From an uncultured Comamonas sp. (GTDB lineage Bacteria > Pseudomonadota > Gammaproteobacteria > Burkholderiales > Burkholderiaceae_C), in contig CAMZGS010000001.1 of assembly GCA_947306475.1 (NCBI GenBank), positions 186,001 through 250,000 on the forward strand: DNA of 64,000 nucleotides, in the 5' to 3' direction. Positions 17,079 to 26,191 of this stretch are shown piece after piece. Position 1 is the stretch's first letter, and each line of letters opens with the position of its first letter. The notes under the pieces were generated by a model. That model saw nothing but the letters and a program-made list of their open reading frames with translations, was not told where the DNA came from and ran no database searches. A program made the position numbers and the translations under genes.

Positions 17079-18284
17079 ATGCCTTCCATGCCTCCCCCGC
17101 TCTCGTCCGCATCCCCTTCGGCAGCGCCGCAGCTGCAAGGCTGGCCGCTGCTGCGTCTGGGTTTTCGGCCCTTCTATCTGTTGACGGCGCTGTTTGCCTG
17201 CATCTCGGTGCCGGTGTGGATTGCCGCCTTCCTGGGTTACATGCCCTGGAGCCGACCGTTGCCGGCCTTGCTGTGGCATGGGCACGAAATGCTGTTTGGT
17301 TTTGGCGCTGGCGTGGTTGCCGGCTTCCTGCTGACGGCGGTGCGCGCCTGGACCGGGTTGTCCACGGCCCGCGGCCCGACGCTGGGCCTGCTGGCCCTGC
17401 TGTGGCTGGCTGCGCGTGTGGCTGCGGTGACGGCCCCCTACGCCGTGTTTGCCGTGCTGGACACCCTGCTGCTGCCGGTGGTGGCGCTGGTGCTGTTGCG
17501 CGTGCTGCTACAGGCGGGCAACAAGCGCAACATTCCCCTGATTGGTCTGCTGTTGTTGATGGGGGTGGCCAATCTGCTGTTCCACCTGAGTGTGTTGCAG
17601 GTGCTGGCGCTGGATGCCATCCGCGTGCTGCATGCGCAGCTGGCGCTGATTCTGCTGGTGGTGACGGTGATTACCGGGCGCGTGGTGCCCATGTTCACCA
17701 GGAACGCCACCCCCGGGCTGGTGATCCAGGTCTCGCGGGGTTTTGAGCTGACGCTGCTGGCGCTGACGGCACTGACCTTTGTGCTGTGGGTGTGTGCGGC
17801 TCCGCTGGCGCTGCTGCTGCCGGCGAGCGTGGTGGCAGCGCTGATGCATGCTGTGCGGCTGTACCGCTGGAGTCCCTGGGTGACGCGCACCCGTCCGATC
17901 CTGTGGGTGCTGCATCTGGCCTACGCCTGGATGCCGGTGGGCTTTGTCCTGCTGGCCCTGGCCCAACTGGGCTGGGTGGGCGAATCGCTGGCCGTGCATG
18001 CCTTTGCGGTTGGGGCGATGGGTGGCCTGATCATCGGCATGGTGACGCGCACCGCCCGTGGCCACACCGGGCGCCTTCTGGTGGCGTCCAAGCCTGAGGT
18101 CTGGGCCTACGCGCTGGTGTTGCTGGCCGCGTTGCTGCGCGTGACGGCACCCCTGCTGCAGCCAGCGCTGTATGCGCGCGCCCTGGAGATTTCCGCCACG
18201 CTGTGGGCGCTGGCCTTTGCCCTGTACCTGGTGGTGTACACGCCGTGGCTGCTGCGCTCGCGCGTGGACGGCAAGGACGGCTGA
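17079..18284 (+). CDS. nnrS: NnrS family heme- and copper-containing membrane protein
   Basis: NnrS is a polytopic inner-membrane protein linked to nitric oxide stress and denitrification. The product of about 401 residues has around 12 hydrophobic segments. Conserved family stretches include GWPLLRLGFRPFYLL at the N-terminus, LLWHGHEMLFGFG with potential metal-binding His, the loop VPMFTRNATPG, and HAFAVGAMGGLIIGMVTRTA with a further His near the C-terminus. ATG at 17079 is preferred over a TTG ten codons upstream. The upstream sequence AAGATCTATG resembles one half of an NsrR site, but the second half is poor. Confidence 0.92.
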   Translation: MPSMPPPLSSASPSAAPQLQGWPLLRLGFRPFYLLTALFACISVPVWIAAFLGYMPWSRPLPALLWHGHEMLFGFGAGVVAGFLLTAVRAWTGLSTARGPTLGLLALLWLAARVAAVTAPYAVFAVLDTLLLPVVALVLLRVLLQAGNKRNIPLIGLLLLMGVANLLFHLSVLQVLALDAIRVLHAQLALILLVVTVITGRVVPMFTRNATPGLVIQVSRGFELTLLALTALTFVLWVCAAPLALLLPASVVAALMHAVRLYRWSPWVTRTRPILWVLHLAYAWMPVGFVLLALAQLGWVGESLAVHAFAVGAMGGLIIGMVTRTARGHTGRLLVASKPEVWAYALVLLAALLRVTAPLLQPALYARALEISATLWALAFALYLVVYTPWLLRSRVDGKDG

Positions 18285-18325
18285 GACCGGCGCCATCCCG
18301 CAATTTCCTCGGTCAAAAAGACCAT

Positions 18326-18356
18326 GGAGCCAATGCCAGAAAGCGCTGGCAGCTCC
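18326..18356. repeat. Degenerate copy of the dispersed palindromic repeat, copy 3
   Basis: A right arm AAGCGCTGGCAGCTCC is recognisable, with a weak left counterpart GGAGC. It lies between the convergent nnrS and cphA genes, the usual setting for this repeat, but the inner arms are lost. Confidence 0.35.
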
Positions 18357-18360
18357 TGTT

Positions 18361-20943
18361 TTATTGACCTTGCGTGTGCCGGCGCAGGTGGGCCAGTGCT
18401 TCTTCCACCTGATCGACCAGCACCAGGCACAGATCGCCCGGCTGCAGTCGGGCCAGGGCGTGGTCGATGGCCAGGAATTCACCGTGGATTTCCGTGCTGT
18501 AGCTGGTGCGCGGTGCGCCTTCCAGGCCCTTGCGCAGCAGGGCCAGCACTTCGCCGTCGGCGCGGCCCCGCTGGCAGGCGTCCTGATAGAGGATCACATC
18601 GTCGAAGGCTGCGCCCAGGATGCGCGTCTGCTCGATGATGTCCTGGTCGCGCCGGTCGCCTGCGCCGCTGATGACCACGCTGCGCTTGCGTGCGGGCATG
18701 GATTCGACGGCTTGCACCAGGGCGCGGATGGCGTCCGGGTTGTGGCCATAGTCGGCAATGACGGTGGCACCTTGGTAATCGAATACGTTGAAGCGCCCGG
18801 GCGCGTTGGCGCTGTCGTTGTGGAAGCTGGCCAGGCCCCGGCGGATCGCCTCCCAGGGGGTGTCGATCGCCCAGGCCGCACCAATGGCGGCCATGGCGTT
18901 ATCGACCTGAAAGCCGATGCTGCCGTTGCGCGTCAGCGGAATGTCGGCCAGGGCAATGCGCTCCTTGAACGCACCTTCGGCGGCGACGATGTGGCCGTCG
19001 TCCACGTAAATCACGCGCTGCCCCTGAGCACGGTGCGTGGCCATGACGGGGTGGTGGCGGTCGGCACCAAAGAAGATCACGCGCCCGGTGCACATGCGCG
19101 CCATGGGCACGACGTGCGGGTCCAGTGCGTTGAGCACGGCATAGCCACCAGGGGCGACGTTCTGCACGATGACGCGCTTCAAGACCATCACATCTTCCAC
19201 CGTGGTGATGTAGTTCAGGCCCAGGTGGTCGCCTTCGCCCACGTTGGTGACCACGGCCACCTGGCAGCGGTCAAAGCCCAGGCCTTCGCGCAGGATGCCG
19301 CCGCGCGCGCATTCCAGCACGGCGGCATCCACCTCGGGGTGGGCCAGCACGTTGCGCGCGCTGCGCGGGCCGGAGCAGTCGCCGCTGTCGATCTGGCGGC
19401 CATGGACGTACACACCATCGGTGTTGGTCATGCCCACGCGCAGCCCGTGGCTGTGCAGCAGATGGGCTGCCAGGCGGGTGGTTGTGGTCTTGCCGTTGGT
19501 GCCGGTGACGGCAATCACGGGGATGCGGCCATCGTTGCCTGGGGCAAACAGCAGATCGACCATGTGCTGGCCGACATTGCGCGGCTTGCCAAACGAGGGG
19601 GAGAGGTGCATGCGCAGGCCCGGGGCGGCGTTGACTTCCACAATGCCGCCGCCTTGTTCTTCCAGCGGTCGCAGCATGGACTCGGCAATCACATCCACGC
19701 CGCAGATGTGCAGGCCCACGCAGGCAGCGGCCTCAATGGCACGCGCGGCAATGGCGGGGTGCACGTCGTCGGTCACATCGGTGGCGCTGCCGCCGGTCGA
19801 GAGGTTGGCGTTGTTGCGCAGCACCACGCGCTGGCCCTGGGCGGGGATGCTCTCGGGCGTCAGGCCCACGCTGGCCAGGCGCGCCAGGGCGATGTCGTCC
19901 AGGCGGATCTTGGTCAGCGCCGTGCCGTGGCCGCTGCCCCGGCGGGGGTCCTGGTTGACAATGTCCACCAGCTCGCGCACGGTGTGCTGGCCGTCGCCCA
20001 GCACCTGCGGCGGATCGCGCCGGGCGGCAGCCACCAGCTGGTTGCCCACCACCAGCAGGCGGTAGTCGTGGCCGGGCAAAAAGCGCTCCACCATCACCAC
20101 CGTGCCGTGCTCCAGCGCGGTGGCGTACGCGGCCTCCAGCTGCGCGCGGGTGGTGATGTTCACCGTCACGCCCTTGCCCTGGTTGCCGTCCTGGGGCTTG
20201 ACCACCACCGGCCAGCCATCCTTGAGGCCGACTTCCTGGGCCACGGCCCAGGCGTCCTCCAGATCGGTGACGGGGCGGCCCAGCGGCACGGGCACGCCGG
20301 CGGCGTGCAGCAGGCGCTTGGTCAGGTCCTTGTCCTGGGCAATGGCCTCGGCCACCGAGCTGGTCTGATCGACTTCTGCGGCCTGAAAGCGCCGTGCCTT
20401 GCTGCCCCAGCCCAGCTGCACCAGGCTGCCCTTGGTCAGGCGCCGGAAGGGGATGCCGCGCGCCAGCGCCGCATCCACGATGGACTGGGTGGAAGGGCCC
20501 ATGCGCTCTTCTTCGTCCAGCTCGCGCAGCTCGGTGATGGCGGCCTGGATGTCGAACGGCGTGTCATCCAGGGCAGCCTGCACCAGCTGCTCGGCCAGTT
20601 CGATGGCGCGGCGGCCCACCGCTTCTTCGCTGTATTCCACCACCACCTGGAAGGTGCATGGCTCCACCGTGGCGTGGGTGCGGCTGAAGGTCACCGGACA
20701 GCCGGCCTGGGCCTGCAGCGCCAGCGCGGCCGACTCCAGCACGTGCGCCATCGACAGCAGGTTGTCCACGCCCTGGGCCTGCAGGCCACCAATGGCCGGA
20801 AAGCGCGCGCGCACGCGCTCTTCAAAGCCGGCGATGGTGGTGAAGTCGCACTCCTGCGCAGTGCAGACCACGATGCATTCCATGGCAGTGTTGCGGCTCC
20901 ACAGATTGGGGCCGCGTAGGGCGCGGGTGCGGGTGATTTCCAT
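18361..20943 (-). CDS. cphA: Cyanophycin synthetase
   Basis: CphA polymerises L-Asp and L-Arg into cyanophycin, a nitrogen-storage polymer, using ATP. The product of 860 residues has an N-terminal domain (MEITRTRALRGPNLWSRNT) and an ATP-grasp domain (GWPVVVKPQDGNQGKGVTVN, VERFLPGHDYRLLVVG, GIVEVNAAPGLRMH). The C-terminal Mur-ligase-like domain has an intact P-loop VTGTNGKTTTTRL near residue 480, which ligates arginine. ATG at 20943 matches the family start. It lies downstream of cphA' on the same strand, the usual order in betaproteobacteria. Confidence 0.97.
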   Translation of the reverse strand: MEITRTRALRGPNLWSRNTAMECIVVCTAQECDFTTIAGFEERVRARFPAIGGLQAQGVDNLLSMAHVLESAALALQAQAGCPVTFSRTHATVEPCTFQVVVEYSEEAVGRRAIELAEQLVQAALDDTPFDIQAAITELRELDEEERMGPSTQSIVDAALARGIPFRRLTKGSLVQLGWGSKARRFQAAEVDQTSSVAEAIAQDKDLTKRLLHAAGVPVPLGRPVTDLEDAWAVAQEVGLKDGWPVVVKPQDGNQGKGVTVNITTRAQLEAAYATALEHGTVVMVERFLPGHDYRLLVVGNQLVAAARRDPPQVLGDGQHTVRELVDIVNQDPRRGSGHGTALTKIRLDDIALARLASVGLTPESIPAQGQRVVLRNNANLSTGGSATDVTDDVHPAIAARAIEAAACVGLHICGVDVIAESMLRPLEEQGGGIVEVNAAPGLRMHLSPSFGKPRNVGQHMVDLLFAPGNDGRIPVIAVTGTNGKTTTTRLAAHLLHSHGLRVGMTNTDGVYVHGRQIDSGDCSGPRSARNVLAHPEVDAAVLECARGGILREGLGFDRCQVAVVTNVGEGDHLGLNYITTVEDVMVLKRVIVQNVAPGGYAVLNALDPHVVPMARMCTGRVIFFGADRHHPVMATHRAQGQRVIYVDDGHIVAAEGAFKERIALADIPLTRNGSIGFQVDNAMAAIGAAWAIDTPWEAIRRGLASFHNDSANAPGRFNVFDYQGATVIADYGHNPDAIRALVQAVESMPARKRSVVISGAGDRRDQDIIEQTRILGAAFDDVILYQDACQRGRADGEVLALLRKGLEGAPRTSYSTEIHGEFLAIDHALARLQPGDLCLVLVDQVEEALAHLRRHTQGQ

Positions 20944-20949
20944 AAGGCT

Positions 20950-21012
20950 GCTCGTAACGGTTTTGTATGAAATAGGGCTTAAACCATTGCTGGATAAGCA
21001 CTGGTAGCTCTG
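20950..21012. repeat. Degenerate palindromic repeat between cphA' and cphA, copy 4
   Basis: AAGCACTGGTAGCTCT resembles the right arm AAGCGCTGGCAGCTCT of the repeat family; the left arm is not clear. It fills most of the 81-base gap between the two synthetase genes. Confidence 0.3.
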
Positions 21013-21024
21013 GTTTTTGCTCAA

Positions 21025-23049
21025 TCAGGCTTGGGTGTCAAAGGTCTTGATGCCGGCGGTGATCAGCTCGGGGCTGATGTCCAGCGCCCAGGCCGTGGCA
21101 ATGGCAGCCAGCAGGCTGGGCAGATCGGGCACCGGTCCCTGCACCGGGCACAGGCTGACGCTGCTGCCCAGGCGCTGTTCCAGGTTGCCCTGGGCCAGCA
21201 CCACCGCATCGCCCTGCAGCAGCACGGCACGGCCACCCTGGGCACGGTGCGCGGCCACCACGGGGTGGGCAGCGTCCTGGCTGTAGAAGATCACCTGACC
21301 ATCGCACAGCTCGGCCAGTTCGGCGACGGCAGGTTCATCGGCATTGAGCACGCCCACGCCTTGGCTGAGCACCACGTCAATCTGGCAGCGCAGCACGCGG
21401 CGCATGTCGCTGGGCTCGCGCACATCGTGGTCGGCCAGGGCTTCCCAACCGTCCATGTCGGTGACCACGCCCACCTGGCAGCGGTCGTAGGCCAGACCTT
21501 CTTCCAGGATGGAGCGCGCTGTGGTCTGGATCACGGCAGCCTGCGCCAGGCGGTTGACCAGCAGACGGTGCGCCGCTTGCCAGCGCGTGTGGTCGCCCGC
21601 CTGCGTCAGGCGGCCATTCAAGAAACTGCCCTGGCTGCAGGCCACGCCGGTACGCCTGCCCGACAGTTGCAGCAGCCAGCCGACCAGGCGCGCAATCCAG
21701 TCGTTGTGGCGCGTGCCGGCAATGCCCACCAGCGGAATGCGCGCGGCCAGACCTTCCTTGTCCGGGTGCGCCGGGTCGGCATTCGGGAACAGGTGCTGCA
21801 CGATGGCTTCACCCACCGGCTGGGGCACGCCCTGGGTGGGTTGCAGGTGCATGAGCAGGCCCGGGCCGGCGTTGACTTCCAGAATTGCGCCGCCCTGCGC
21901 CTGCAGCGGCTGGGAGATGTCGCTGCAGACCAGGTCCACGCCGGCAATGTCCAGGCCCACCACCTTGGTTGCCAGGGTGGCCATGTAGGCCACTTCGGGA
22001 TGCACCTGGGCCGTGCAGTCGATGGTGACGACCTTGGCGCGCGGATCGTGCTGGCCGCCAGGGTACTGACCACGTGTGGCCGCCACCACCTGGCCGCCCA
22101 CCACCAGCAGGCGATGCACGTGGCCGGGGATGTGGCGCTCGACCATCACGTGGCGCGTGATCTCGCGGGCCTGGGCATAGGCAGCGCGCACGGCCGCTTC
22201 GTCCTGCAGGTTGACGCTCACGCCTGCGCCCTTGTTGGAGTTGTAGGGCTTGATGGTCACCGGCAGGCCCATGTAGTCGGCCTCTTCCCAGGCCTGGTCG
22301 GCGCTATAGACCAGCTCCCACTCGGGCACGGGAACGCCGCAGGCCTTGAGCAGCTGCTTGGCCAGGTCCTTGTCCTCGCTGATGCCCATGCCGATGGCGC
22401 TGGTCATGTCGGTTTCGGTGCTCCAGATGCGCCGCTGCGCGGCACCGTAGCCCAGCTGCACCAGGTTGCCGTCGTTGAGGCGAATGAAGGGAATGCGCCG
22501 CTGCGTGGCTGCGTGCACGATGCAGGCAGTGCTGGGGCCGAGGTAGCGCTCTTCAATCGCCTGGGCGATGGCGGCCACGGCCTGCTGGACGTCAAAGGGG
22601 CGGTTGTTGATGGCGGCCATGATGAGCGCATGGCCCTGGGCCAGTGCCACCTGGGCCACGGATTCTTCGGGGCAGCGGAACACCATGCGATAGACACCGC
22701 GCTGGCTGGTGCTGCGCGTCTGGCCGAATTCAGCCGCCATGCCCGCCAGGTTGAGCAGCTCGATGATGGTGTGCTCCAGCACATGGCCGCACCAGGTGCC
22801 ATCGCGCAGGCGCTCCAGAAAACCGCCCCGGTAGCCGACGCCGCAGTGGTGTTCGACCAGGCCGGGTAGCCAGTTGGTCAGGCGTTCGTTGAAGCCGGGC
22901 AGCAGGTTGGAGGGGTAGTCCTCCAGCACCCCCAGATCCAGCCAGACTTCCAGTACCGGGCGGTAGGTCCAGATGCTGGGGCCGCGCAGGTACGTGGTGC
23001 GAAGCAGTCGGATGTCCGGGAAGGTGGAAGGGGCTTGGGTGGGAGCCAT
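21025..23049 (-). CDS. cphA': CphA' (cyanophycin synthetase paralogue with degenerate Mur domain)
   Basis: The protein of 674 residues starts MAPTQAPSTFPDIRLLRTTY. It has the CphA N-terminal region and an ATP-grasp domain (GLPVTIKPYNSNKGAGVSVN, VERHIPGHVHRLLVVGGQVV, GAILEVNAGPGLLMH). In the Mur-ligase part the P-loop position reads GIAGTRHNDWIARL near residue 438, so the GKT needed for ATP binding is missing, and the C-terminus is about 190 residues shorter than in CphA. Such CphA' proteins accompany CphA in many betaproteobacteria. Catalysis by the ATP-grasp half alone is possible but not shown by sequence. The open frame continues far upstream across the divergent transporter, which is antisense noise. 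Confidence 0.92.
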   Translation of the reverse strand: MAPTQAPSTFPDIRLLRTTYLRGPSIWTYRPVLEVWLDLGVLEDYPSNLLPGFNERLTNWLPGLVEHHCGVGYRGGFLERLRDGTWCGHVLEHTIIELLNLAGMAAEFGQTRSTSQRGVYRMVFRCPEESVAQVALAQGHALIMAAINNRPFDVQQAVAAIAQAIEERYLGPSTACIVHAATQRRIPFIRLNDGNLVQLGYGAAQRRIWSTETDMTSAIGMGISEDKDLAKQLLKACGVPVPEWELVYSADQAWEEADYMGLPVTIKPYNSNKGAGVSVNLQDEAAVRAAYAQAREITRHVMVERHIPGHVHRLLVVGGQVVAATRGQYPGGQHDPRAKVVTIDCTAQVHPEVAYMATLATKVVGLDIAGVDLVCSDISQPLQAQGGAILEVNAGPGLLMHLQPTQGVPQPVGEAIVQHLFPNADPAHPDKEGLAARIPLVGIAGTRHNDWIARLVGWLLQLSGRRTGVACSQGSFLNGRLTQAGDHTRWQAAHRLLVNRLAQAAVIQTTARSILEEGLAYDRCQVGVVTDMDGWEALADHDVREPSDMRRVLRCQIDVVLSQGVGVLNADEPAVAELAELCDGQVIFYSQDAAHPVVAAHRAQGGRAVLLQGDAVVLAQGNLEQRLGSSVSLCPVQGPVPDLPSLLAAIATAWALDISPELITAGIKTFDTQA

Positions 23050-23154
23050 GGAAGAGGGTCTTTCAAAAGGCGGTGTCAGCCAGAATGTGCGCTGCTGCGT
23101 TACGGGGACTGCTGTCCCGCCACAAGAGCGCCGACAGCGGTTTTTTTTATCACC

Positions 23155-25422
23155 ATGCAACATCCTCAGATAGACGATCAGGACCGCCTGCAGGCGCTGC
23201 TGGCACCCCAGGAAAACGTGTTGGCACAGGCCGTGGTTGACTTGGACCGTCAATTGCGTTTCGGGCGCGGGGCGCTGGTGCTGACCAATCAGCGTCTGCT
23301 GGCCTGCGAAGGCCCGGGTGCGCCCTGGCAGAGCTGGCCGCTGGACGCCGGCCTGCAACTGCGCATGCACGACCACGCCGGCGTGGGCACGCTGCAACTG
23401 CACGATGCGCACCAGCGCCTGGCCTGGTGGCGCTTCACCCTGGCCCAGCAACCGCAGATGCTGCGCCTGATGCTGCGCGCCAACGCGCTGTGCACGGCAC
23501 GCGCCCAGGGCGCCGGCAGCGACTGGGTGGCCGAAGAGGCGCCCGCCTGCGCCGAATGCGGCGAACCCCTGCCCCCGGACAGCAAGGAATGCCCTGCTTG
23601 CGCGCGTCAGCCTGGCGCCAAACCCTCCACCTGGGTGCTGCTGCGCCTGGGCCGCTTTGCCAAGCCCTACAGGGGCATGCTGCTGCTGGGTTTTGTGCTG
23701 ACGCTGCTGGCCACCGCTGCCACGCTGGTGCCGCCGTACCTGACCATCCCCATCATGGACAACATCCTCATCCCCTACCAGAAGAGCGGCCAGCCCATAG
23801 ACCCCGGGCTGGTGGCGCTGTACCTGGGGGGGCTGCTGCTGTCGGCCCTGCTGGCCTGGGGCCTGGGCTGGGCGCGGACCTGGACCATGGCCAAGGTCTC
23901 TGAGCGCATCGGCGCCGACATGCGCACCACCACCTACGCGCACATGCTCAACCAGTCGCTGGAGTACTTTGGCAGCAAGCGCACGGGCGATCTGATGAGC
24001 CGCATCAGCGCGGACACGGACCGCATCAACATGTTCCTGTCGCTGTACGCGCTGGACTTTGTGACCGACGTGATCATGATCCTGATGACGGCGGTCATCC
24101 TGGTCTCGATCAACCCCTGGCTGGCGCTGGTCACGCTGGTGCCGCTGCCCTTCATCGTCTGGCTGATCCAGAAGGTGCGCGGGCGCCTGAGCGTGGGCTT
24201 TGACCGCACCAGCCGCGTCTGGGCCGAAGTGACCAATGTGCTCTCCGACACCATCCCCGGCGTGCGCGTGGTCAAGGCCTTTGCCCAGGAGGCGCGCGAG
24301 ATCGAGCGTTTCCGCCAGGCCAACCGCCGCAACCTGGAGGCCAACGACAAGGTCAACAAGACCTGGGCGCTGTTCTCGCCCACCGTGGGGTTGATGACCG
24401 AAGTCGGCATCCTGATCGTCTGGGCCTTTGGCATCTGGCTGGTGGCGCACGACCAGATCACCGTCGGTGTGCTGGCGGCCTTCATCGCCTACATCGGGCG
24501 CTTCTATACGCGGCTGGATGCGATGAGCCGCATCGTGAACATCACGCAAAAGGCCGCTGCTGGTGCCAAGCGCATCTTTGATGTGCTCGACCAGGTCAGC
24601 ACCGTGCCCGAGCCCACCAACCCCGTCCAGCTGCCCCAGCCGGTGCAGGGCGCCATCACGTTGCAGGATGTGGGCTTTCGCTATGGCAGCCGCCAGGTGA
24701 TCCGCCAGCTCAACCTGCACATTCGCCCCGGCGAGATGATCGGCCTGGTCGGCCACAGCGGCTCGGGCAAGAGCACGCTGGTCAACTTGATCAACCGTTT
24801 CTACGACGTCACCGAAGGCAGCATCCAGCTCGACGGCATCGACATCCGCCGTCTGGCCGTGGGCGACTACCGGCGCAACATCGGTCTGGTGTTGCAGGAG
24901 CCCTTCCTGTTCTTCGGCACCGTGGCCGAGAACATCGCCTACGGCAAACCCGATGCCACGCGCGCCGAAATCGTCGCCGCTGCGCGCGCGGCGCATGCGC
25001 ATGAATTCATCCTGCGCCTGCCGCACGGCTACGACTCGGTGGTCGGCGAGCGCGGCCAGGGCCTGTCGGGCGGCGAGCGCCAGCGCATCAGCATTGCGCG
25101 CGCACTGCTGATCAACCCGCGCCTGCTGATCCTGGACGAGGCCACCTCGGCCGTCGATACCGAAACCGAAAAGGAAATCCAGAAAGCCCTGGACAACCTG
25201 GTGCAGGGCCGCACCACGATTGCCATTGCGCACCGTCTGTCCACGCTGCGCAAGGCCGACCGGCTGGTGGTGATGGACCGTGGCGAAATCGTCGAGGTCG
25301 GCCCGCACGACGAACTCATGGCCGCGCAAGGCGCTTACTGGCGCCTGTACCAGGCCCAGGCGCGCCGCGCCGAAGAAGATGCGCAGGCCGCCGGACTGGT
25401 GCTGGCTCAGGACAACAATTAA
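23155..25422 (+). CDS. Cyanophycin metabolism-associated ABC transporter (fused permease-ATPase)
   Basis: The protein of 755 residues has an unusual N-terminal extension of about 155 residues. It comprises a PH-like beta region (LVLTNQRLLACEGPG), then a zinc ribbon with C132, C135, C146 and C149 (ACAECGEP, ECPAC). A six-helix type I exporter domain follows, then an ABC ATPase with Walker A GHSGSGKST, signature LSGGERQ, Walker B LLILDEATS and the H-loop His in IAHRLST. It is divergent from cphA', and with the following DUF1854 gene belongs to the set known to co-occur with cyanophycin genes. The transported substrate is unknown. Confidence 0.93.
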   Translation: MQHPQIDDQDRLQALLAPQENVLAQAVVDLDRQLRFGRGALVLTNQRLLACEGPGAPWQSWPLDAGLQLRMHDHAGVGTLQLHDAHQRLAWWRFTLAQQPQMLRLMLRANALCTARAQGAGSDWVAEEAPACAECGEPLPPDSKECPACARQPGAKPSTWVLLRLGRFAKPYRGMLLLGFVLTLLATAATLVPPYLTIPIMDNILIPYQKSGQPIDPGLVALYLGGLLLSALLAWGLGWARTWTMAKVSERIGADMRTTTYAHMLNQSLEYFGSKRTGDLMSRISADTDRINMFLSLYALDFVTDVIMILMTAVILVSINPWLALVTLVPLPFIVWLIQKVRGRLSVGFDRTSRVWAEVTNVLSDTIPGVRVVKAFAQEAREIERFRQANRRNLEANDKVNKTWALFSPTVGLMTEVGILIVWAFGIWLVAHDQITVGVLAAFIAYIGRFYTRLDAMSRIVNITQKAAAGAKRIFDVLDQVSTVPEPTNPVQLPQPVQGAITLQDVGFRYGSRQVIRQLNLHIRPGEMIGLVGHSGSGKSTLVNLINRFYDVTEGSIQLDGIDIRRLAVGDYRRNIGLVLQEPFLFFGTVAENIAYGKPDATRAEIVAAARAAHAHEFILRLPHGYDSVVGERGQGLSGGERQRISIARALLINPRLLILDEATSAVDTETEKEIQKALDNLVQGRTTIAIAHRLSTLRKADRLVVMDRGEIVEVGPHDELMAAQGAYWRLYQAQARRAEEDAQAAGLVLAQDNN

Positions 25423-25428
25423 TTTATG

Positions 25429-25504
25429 AGCTGCTTGCGCTTGTCAGTCAATGATTTCAGAATGTATTTGCTCTGAAATTATTGACTGACAAGCGCTGGC
25501 AGCT
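25429..25504. repeat. Dispersed palindromic repeat, copy 5 (near-perfect hairpin)
   Basis: The two arms of 33 bases each, starting AGCTGCTTGCGCTTGTCAGT and ending with the matching AAGCGCTGGCAGCT, differ at only three positions around a 10-base loop. It lies between the ABC transporter stop and the DUF1854 start, inside what otherwise looks like an operon. Confidence 0.9.
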
Positions 25505-25536
25505 ATCAATTTTTTATGGATGCAACAAGGAAGCCC

Positions 25537-26022
25537 ATGGCCGATTCCATCGAAGCGCCTGCCGGCGTGCGTTTCAGCCGCAATCCCCACGGACAACTGT
25601 GCGTGACGCTGCCCGACGGCACGCTGCATGAGGGTGTGGTGCCGGTGCGCTCCTTCCCGATCCAGGCACCGCTGGAAGGCATCTCCCTGGTGGGCAGCGA
25701 TGGCAAGGAAGTGCTCTGGCTGGAGCACCTGGACGACCTGGCGCCCGAGCAGCGCACGCTGCTGGAGGAGGAATTTGCCGTGCGCGAACTGGTGCCGGTG
25801 ATCGAGCACATCCTGCACGTGGACTCCATCAGCGTGCCCAGCCACTGGGACGTGACCACCGATCGCGGTCAGGCCGTCCTGGTGCTCAAGGCCGAGGAAG
25901 ACATCCGGCGCCTGAGTCCCACCCACCTGCTCATCACCAGCCGCGAAGGGGTGCAGTACCGCATCCCCGATCTGACGCAGCTGGACAGGCAATCCCTGAA
26001 GCGCCTGGAGCGGTTTCTGTAG
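25537..26022 (+). CDS. Cyanophycin metabolism-associated DUF1854 protein
   Basis: The protein of 161 residues starts MADSIEAPAGVRFSRNPHGQ and belongs to the DUF1854 family found with cyanophycin genes. It has no signal peptide or membrane segment. The stretch GVVPVRSFPIQAPLEGISLV and the C-terminal DIRRLSPTHLLITSREGVQY are the recognisable parts. The start at 25537 has AAGGA six bases upstream; an in-frame ATG seven codons earlier is less likely. Because it follows the transporter, it may be a cytoplasmic partner of it; this is inference. Confidence 0.88.
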   Translation: MADSIEAPAGVRFSRNPHGQLCVTLPDGTLHEGVVPVRSFPIQAPLEGISLVGSDGKEVLWLEHLDDLAPEQRTLLEEEFAVRELVPVIEHILHVDSISVPSHWDVTTDRGQAVLVLKAEEDIRRLSPTHLLITSREGVQYRIPDLTQLDRQSLKRLERFL

Positions 26023-26191
26023 AAAATGGTCTCACCTGACGGCGTGCGGTGTCGATACGAAGGGTAGGCAGCATCGGCTGGTTGTAAAAAAATGCAATCG
26101 CCCTAAACTTTGCCTCAGGGCTGCCGATGAAGGGGCGAAGACCGATTCTTGCAACCCAGGTAGATATAGTTTTTAGAGCGAGGGCCACGCC

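Noticed and set aside
18172-20919. Plus-strand frame of 915 codons opposite cphA
   Set aside because: Antisense to a gene with full catalytic motifs; composition (Ala, His, Val, Gly rich) is typical of a shadow frame.
23050-25329. Long minus-strand open frame joined to cphA' and covering the ABC transporter
   Set aside because: GC-rich antisense artefact; the plus-strand transporter has complete motifs, and the CphA family start lies at 23049.
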